In this document: in pieces, positions 57,551-64,000 of the stretch
Numbering within the stretch: position 1 is the first letter of the stretch
Layout of the letters: each line of letters starts with the position of its first letter
DNA from: Rostrohypoxylon terebratum
Lineage: Eukaryota > Ascomycota > Sordariomycetes > Xylariales > Hypoxylaceae
Length of the DNA: 64,000 nt
NCBI GenBank assembly: GCA_022497145.1
Contig: MU385879.1
Coordinates: forward strand, 1-64,000
Direction of reading: 5' to 3'
The notes under the pieces: model-generated
What the model was told of the DNA's origin: nothing
The model's database searches: none
The model's input: only the letters and a program-made list of their open reading frames with translations
Program-made: the position numbers and the translations under genes

Positions 57551-59837
57551 TGCACCGGGATGTGTTCATTTAAGTACTAATATGTGTAGGTTCTGGTGGA
57601 CTAGGTGTCGTTAAACATAAGGGAAAACGAATATTTGCGGAGGGGTGATAGGTGAAGGGAATATGGCAAAGTCAAATGGAACGTTGGAAATAACTCCAAG
57701 TCTCCAATTTGGTCTATAGACTCGAGAGACTCCCAAGTCCTGAAAAAGAGGTAGGCCTATTGCTCCTCTAGTCATAGTGTTGAATGAGAACTCACAACCA
57801 TCCAGTGGCACTTTCTCCATCATCTTGGGGCAAGAGTGAACCTATATCCTTCGCATGTAGGGGAAGCTGCCTCTGCCTCTTTTCTCACATTGGTTAGAGG
57901 TAAAACGAAAGCACCTGGCTGCAATGAGATTTAACATGTGAACATCAATTGACTATGGGTCCCTGAACTCGAAAGTTTTTAGGTAATAGTTTACATAAGA
58001 TATGGACCTTAGGTCAACATTGAATCTCATAATTTCACTTTCTCGCTCAATATTATCACAAGAGGAAGCACGACACCCACATATAACGCTATCGAGAATT
58101 ATATACGTCTTAGTCAGAAAATCAATTTATGAGTTAATGTGAGAGTAGGTATCTAGAATACAATTGGACCATGCGAGCTGCAGAAATAGACACCTACCGA
58201 GCTGTTGATTTTGTAAATTTCTCGCTAAGCTTGATAATAATACACCTCCATCCCTCTATTCCTTCAACCCCCCTTACTCATGCGTTTGCTTTAACTGCAA
58301 CCCAACTGTATTCAAAACGACATTGGGGTTGATACTTAATATCAACTAATTGAATGGGCAATCATATCATTCTGTACATGTTTCATGATCGTTCAAAGTT
58401 GCCAAAGGATTCGGTCAAGCTGAGTCATCACTCTAGATCTTCATGGAAGACACCCATAAAATGATCCCACATTTTGCTTTGCTTTTCAGCCAGCCGTGTA
58501 GGGGGCGGTGGTGCATCCAAGGTTGTGATAGGATTGCGAGATGCTCACCGAGAGGCGTTATCGCCGACACGGGTTGATTGTTATACTGCCTATCAGGAAG
58601 CGAGGTTAGGACCAAGCAGCCGGCTGGCATAGGTGCCTAATATTTGTGCTTCCTCGCACGAAAAAGTATACGCCGACTTGGCTGCTTGGGTAATATAGGT
58701 GGTACATTCAAGCCACTTACGACACTCGATCGGCTTCGTAGAAATTATGTGATAGCGGCACTGGGCGCATCGCCATGATTGGGCTACGGACGTCCAACAG
58801 ATCGATATGAACGCCTGGTGGTGAATATCAAAGTGTGGGACGCGGAACATCCGCACGGGACACCAAATCTAAGACATCTCTAATGAGGTCACACCTTGCA
58901 AGCCAACAACAAGTTCAACGCGGCCGTCCGCGACGAGGACGTTTATATGCACGATAGGTAGCCTTTAGGTAAGCGAAGGCGCAGCAGCTGGGCAATTTCG
59001 AAGCATCGCGCAATCTACCCAATTATGGCCGTAGTCATAGCACCGAGGATTCAGGTGGTACTACAGCTGTAATGTCTTTGCCTATTATAATTAGCAAAAA
59101 ACTCTTGGAGATTATTTATGTGAGTTTGGGGACGAGACACAAACATCTAGCACATGGCGTCTGAGACATTGCAAGTCAACCTGACAGCCTGACCAGCCGG
59201 CCACCCGGAAAGGCCCCTACAAAAACCGACCTAAAGAGGATTGCATGAGGTATCTCGATCCCGATCCCGGGGTCACCGTTGCTCGAAAATGCCTTGCCAA
59301 ATTGACTCTATATATCGAAGAACCGTGTTGTCGCTTAGATTTGCTGCGTGATGCTTTAGTACCTGTCATAGTATATTTAGTCGACGGACTAAACATCTAG
59401 ACAGCTTTCAGCGGTCTTCGCTAACGCAGACTAGCAGATAGAAAGTAGGTTATTGTTGTGTGCCGACAGCTGTAGCGTTCCCCGGACTGCCCGAGTTGCT
59501 GAAGACTATTAGAACAATATCGTGGTGACCTGACTGACGTTTCTTGGCGTGAAACCATTTCTATGCCTATACCTGAACCAAGAAGGCGTGTGTCTCTAGT
59601 TTTGGCGCCGCTATTCACGTCGAACTTTCGTTGGCGATCGAACGTCTAGAACGGCGCCACTGGGGGAAGATAACCTTGAGAAGCTACGCCATTTCTTGCG
59701 AATGATAGACGCTGGGGATAGTACTACTTTTAATAGTTTCTAGTAGCCCTAGAGCCAACGCAATCGAGGGGCGATCTGTTGAAAATCAGCCGGCGCATTT
59801 CAGTGAAAAAATACGAAGCCATCGTCCACTTTCGATC

Positions 59838-59873
59838 GTTCATCGCGTTCATCGTGTTCATCGTGTTCATCGT
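59838..59873 (+). repeat. four copies of a 9-bp tandem repeat
   Basis: GTTCATCGC/T is repeated four times in a row; only the last base of the first copy differs. Confidence 0.75.
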
Positions 59874-60961
59874 GGATTTTTGAAAGCTGGCGGACTCCAG
59901 GTACCGACGAATGAGACGAATGAAAAAGCCCCAACTATTCGGGTAGCTAACCGAAAATAGGCAAGTCGGGGTCCGGTTTGCAGTCTATGCGCACATCAAG
60001 GTAGCTGCGTAGTGGATTTCTTCAGGGATGATGACGCTAAAACTGTATGTATCGATCCCCCTTATTCGGGGTCTGCATCGAGACGTCTGGAACCGAACTT
60101 TTGCACTTTGATGTCATTTCAGATAGCCACTTGCGTCTCGTCGTCCTAGACATTTTGACATTAGCGCTTGAGCACACCACCAAGCGTGCAGTGCTCATAA
60201 AGATATGCGCGACAAACTCGGCTATAGATAAAAAAAAAGGGTAGGATATCAGGATTTAAGGGAATCAATAAGTCCAAAGGCAAGGAAAATGTAATTGGCT
60301 AAAGCTACCTAGTCACTACCTACTAATAGTACTATGTAGTAGTAGCAGTAGTAGTAACGGTTCCTTGGAAGTTGATGATCGGCTATCGCCATCAATATCT
60401 ACTACCGTAGGAACAGAACACGCTTTTACAGGGGTGAACCCCCTGTTGCGGAGTAATAGTGAGAATAATATGAGTGCGTTTAAATCCTAAAATGCGACAT
60501 GATGATTGCACAGTCGCATAGGTGTATCATGTGTCTGTCTTAACCATCTTAGTATCATATCCATCTGTAGGTTTGGTGTGTGTACTGTGTGAGGAATGAT
60601 ATTTCACCTTATTTTTTTTATTTTAAGTTGAATTTCTTGTAAGATAGGTATGTAAGAGGAGTCTGATGATGAGCCGTCTAGGGTTAATGTAGATGAGTTG
60701 ATCTATAATTACCTTTTGATCCTTGACTAAGGAAAAAAAAAAAACAACCGTGTCAGCTCCCAAGGCACCAAAACACCGGCCGCAAGAAGCAAAATTCTCC
60801 ACAGAATGCTGCGGCTAGACACCTAGGCCTACTCACCACAGGTGGAACTATCGAATCATGTCCTGCAACAAATGGAGATGTTTCCCAAACCAGGTCCTTA
60901 GTGGCGCCTCTTATTTAGAAAGCAACATATGAGAGCGTATTTTCGAGAGTACTATCTGGAT

Positions 60962-61124
60962 TCTGACGAACCGGCACAAGACAGCAGTTACATAGAAGGT
61001 CCAGTTAAAACAGTTTTTGATTGGCTCAAAAAGACTTGGCAGGCCTTTGTCAGAATATGATTTGATACATCCCTTAGTTTTCTTATGGGTATATGTACCT
61101 GCTGTCTTGTGCCGGTTCGTCAGA
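60962..61124. repeat. 163-bp inverted-repeat (MITE-like) element
   Basis: Two terminal arms, 60962-60994 and 61092-61124, are inverted copies matching at 32 of 33 positions; the outer 26 are perfect (starting TCTGACGAAC). The 97-bp interior has no coding potential. The transcript would fold into a long hairpin. Size and structure suit a non-autonomous DNA transposon relic, but I see no clear target-site duplication at the edges. Confidence 0.75.
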
Positions 61125-61979
61125 TATAAACAGACCAGGTTATATCAACCCAAGTAAGAGCAAAACCTTCAATGTTGAACTTCAACCAACAATCAGCCTA
61201 TACCGAGATCCGTGGAGTATCAGTATAAGCTCTTGGTAAGAATTTGGCATAGCACTTGAAGGTGTATTGTGTAATAAGTGGATTCCACATATAATGGTGT
61301 TCAACGTTCGCAAACGACAAACGAAACATTCATGGGACCATGGATCCCTAGAACATCCACTATCCACTATCCCCACTACCCCTGGGTGTGTGAGTTCGGT
61401 TAGGTGCGCCGGTTCATGGCGTGCAGGGGTTGCTGCGTGTGTACTGCTGGTAGTTCCAGGTGTAGTTCCAAGGTTTCGCAATCGAACGCGTCTTGATAAC
61501 CAATAGGGTCTATAAAGGGTGATCGAGGGGGAGGTGTGGGGTTCTTCTAGGGTTAGACAAGGGGGGATAAAGTGGGTTTATTACGGTCCATGGTGCCTGT
61601 GTGGTGGTAGTAGCAGTAGCGGTAGCTACAGTCCTATGCTCCAATAGTGGGTTTCCCATGAGAGAATAAAAAAAAAAAGAAGCAATACAAACGCAAGGTA
61701 CGACCTGCAGATTGTCTAGTAGCTGCAGAATAATACATACTTAGCAGTTTACCACCCTAATCAACGAAGTTTACTATGGCAACTATGGTAGTTACGCCCA
61801 CGCGTGATACACGAAGATCACCTACTACCTAGGTATAGGCATCTACGTACTATGTAAATCAAGGATCCAACGCCTTCCGCCTTCCATATCTTATTCTTCA
61901 TTCAGCTTCATTCAGCCTTAAGCTTTTTAAAGTTCCCTTCAAGTTACCATGGTACCCTTGTAATCGTTTGCCTTCGTCC

Positions 61980-62180
61980 GTGACTCCAATGTCCCCTTAA
62001 GCTTCATCTCTGCCTATCCTTCTTATCCTTCCTATCCTTCCTCCCCTTTCCAACTTTTTCTTTCCCTGGACCTGGACACACCTTCATTCTGCCTTCTGCC
62101 TTTTACGCCTTTTGCCATCCTCCCACTTCCTTTCTTCCGTCCATTCTTACTCTCGTTTTCCTTTCCCCTTTACATTCTAT
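61980..62180 (+). promoter_or_regulatory. CT-rich promoter/leader tract
   Basis: A long pyrimidine-rich stretch with TATCCTTC and TTTCC words lies 220-420 bp before the start codon at 62401. CT-rich blocks upstream of the transcription start are usual in filamentous fungal genes. Confidence 0.45.
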
Positions 62181-62400
62181 AATCCTCTTTATTGAAGTTT
62201 TTAGCTTAGACCTAAAGATCTAAGAATGCAGTAGAAACTGCCACTCACCTCTTCTTTTTGACCTTGACCCTGACCCGATGGAACCCCGCGTACTCGTAAA
62301 ACAATCGAAAGACAGAGCAAGCAAGGGATAATTTATTTACACGCTTATTCGATAGGTTCCTGCGTCCTGCATACATATGTGGGATTACTAAAGATTCAAA

Positions 62401-64000
62401 ATGGGTTGGCTGAAATTCTTATCAAAGAAGTCCGTCGTTGTTTACAATCTAGAGGATGAAGGTCTCAAGGCTCAAGCTTATGATGAGACCGTGGCTGCTA
62501 ATCCTCCAATCCGCGGTATGAGCCGAGTTCCCATCCCAGGAATTTGGTAAATCTCCGAGCTGACCTATCTCAAGGCACTTATCCGATAGCTGGCAACGGA
62601 TCTAACATTTTGGAGAAATTCCAAAAATCCCATCCGCATTTAAGAGACAATAATTCAAATGTTTCTCCTCTACCGCATCCCGCACTTCCTCCATTCCTCG
62701 AACGTCCCAACACGGCGCCGGCCCATCGAGCACCGGAAGGATCTGCCCGGCCAAAATCCCAGTCTGCGAACTCAGTAAAGCCATTACCACCTCCCAAGAA
62801 AAGATATGGTCCCTATAAGCTCCCCTCAAAGCTGCCAGACGAGAAAAACGACAACTTATCAAGGAACTCAATCTTCAGCCTGCCATCACCAACTTTTGCC
62901 CGCAATCGAAACTCTTCAATTTTCAGCACGGACTCGACATCAACTAGAAGATTCGTCGACCTTTTGGATGCCCAATCATTTATCAAGCCATCTGATTTTT
63001 ACGGTCGTGTCAAGGCCGCTGGCGCGAAGGACTATGGAGAGGATGTTGCAGACCGAAATATTCGTGAGAATAGGACCAGCGTTAATCCCGCGCAGGCCGA
63101 GGAAATCTTTGCCAAGAATTTCACGTTTCCTCGATTTGATGATGACAAAGATGACAACCGAACATTACCGTCAAGGAAAAGACATTCTGTTGGATCTGGA
63201 TTGCGGACCAAGTCGATTAGCTCTAATTTCCACAGCACATTGCCGGTGATCATGTCGCCAGAGCTTCCCCAGGAAAACGAGGATAAGGGCGCAACACAAT
63301 CGCTTCGAAAAGCTCCTCGCCGAAAATCATTGCATTCATATGTGCCCCCCTCTTCGGCTGAGCCCTGTATAGACAGGCTGAGAAGTGCTCCAACAAAACG
63401 AATAGAAGGGACAGAGCCAAACTACTTTCCCGACTCTCTTCGAGAGAAAGCTCGGCTCGTGGCCCGGGAGGATTTTGGAAACGGCTCATCTATGGACTTA
63501 GGCCGAGGAACCAAGTCAACACGCCGATCCAGAAATCCCCGCGAAACTCCCGCTTATGAACGTGATTCGGACGATGATGCCTTTTATGAGTGTCACGATT
63601 CTAGACGGGGCCCGCTAGTACAGGTGGACCAATATCGATCTACCAGGAGCTCTTCTAGGCGCAGATCCACGTCAAATGTATCGTCTCTGACTGCATTCAA
63701 ACAGCCATCTAAAAGTGGAAGTCAACAGACACCTCCGTCATCAAGTCGTAGGGGTTCTGTCGTTCAAAGCGGCTTTTTAGGAGTGGAGGAAGATTTACTT
63801 GTGAAGAAGCATCGCAAGTCGTTAAGGCGTGGATATGAAGCCGATTTTGACATTCATGATTCATTCTATGAATTCTCTTCGGTGCACGTTGAAGAACCGT
63901 CCGGTTAGTGACTTTTGAGATTTGCCTCGTGCGTCTCATCTTAGGAATAGACTACTGACATTTTACACAGAGCCGAAATTAGTCTACAGCCGCCCTGCTA
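62401..64000 (+). CDS. conserved hypothetical Ser-rich protein, 3' end beyond window
   Basis: Exons 62401-62515, 62575-63903 and 63971 onward; introns of 59 bp (GTATGA donor) and 67 bp (GTTAGT donor, TTTTACACAG acceptor) keep phase, and the gene runs off the window after EPKLVYSRP. At least 490 residues. It opens with MGWLKFLSKKSVVVYNLEDEG; the first splice gives NPPIRGTYPIAGNG. Most of the protein is Ser/Arg/Pro-rich and disordered, with RRKSLHSY, SSRRRSTS and KHRKSLRRGYE patches that would suit basophilic kinases. A short ordered block may be DLLDAQSFIKPSDFYGRVKAAG. No domain is recognised. Stopping at 63908 instead is possible but ignores a good donor. Confidence 0.75.

Larger units (their letters stand above)
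57551..62400. other. 4.85-kb gene-poor region with possible relics
   Basis: No intact gene was supported. Possible relics: a minus-strand stretch 58433-58990 with two overlapping frames (one with WRCAQCRYH and IECRKWLECTTYIT), and a plus-strand open frame 59185-59400 (CMRYLDPDPGVTVA). Neither gives a coherent spliced protein. The region also holds a tandem repeat (59838), TAG/CAG trinucleotide runs (60337-60356, 61603-61628), and the inverted-repeat element at 60962. Confidence 0.5.

Overview
The window reads as a chromosome segment of a filamentous ascomycete, probably Sordariomycetes. The grounds are short introns (mostly 48-95 bp) with GTRNGT donors, CTAAC/CTGAC-like branch sites and YAG acceptors; families typical of Pezizomycotina (HET domain, Zn2Cys6 regulators, DUF2855, Dal5-like and hexose-type MFS carriers); and intergenic DNA full of short TAGGTA/CCTAGG words. 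The species was not identified. No rRNA, tRNA, CRISPR array, intact transposon or virus was recognised.

I find 21 protein genes and rebuilt their splicing by hand; in every multi-exon model the donor and acceptor phases agree. Left part (1-22 kb): a kinase-fold APH-like protein, a small Cys/His-rich protein, a HET-domain protein, a Vps9 Rab5-type exchange factor (VPS9 + CUE), a P4-ATPase flippase, an ABM-like dimeric-barrel protein, an F-box protein and a conserved fungal protein with TPR-like architecture. Middle part (22-42.5 kb): an M20 amidohydrolase and a Dal5-like MFS carrier transcribed from a shared 0.65-kb promoter region, a sugar transporter, two Zn2Cys6 transcription factors on either side of a 3.15-kb gene-free stretch, a DUF2855 protein and a DUF1295 membrane protein. 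Right part (43-64 kb): a SNF5/SMARCB1-type remodelling subunit with a GATA-like C-terminal finger, a long alpha/beta-hydrolase, a diverged fatty-acid-hydroxylase/sterol-desaturase-family membrane protein, a UCH deubiquitinase, a Lys/Glu-rich hypothetical protein, a 4.85-kb gene-poor stretch containing a 163-bp inverted-repeat element, and a Ser-rich hypothetical protein cut off by the window end.

Most genes are housekeeping (endosome fusion, lipid asymmetry, ubiquitin, chromatin) mixed with accessory genes. The nearest thing to a functional module is 22-38 kb: hydrolase, two transporters and two regulators, which could be a nutrient-use neighbourhood; this is inference from gene order only. 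Points worth a second look are a frame problem in the Dal5-like carrier that alternative splicing could bypass, a 20-nt microexon inside a zinc cluster, a GC-AG intron in vps9, lost histidines in the hydroxylase-like protein, and the hairpin-like repeat. I did not find a convincing new multi-gene system.
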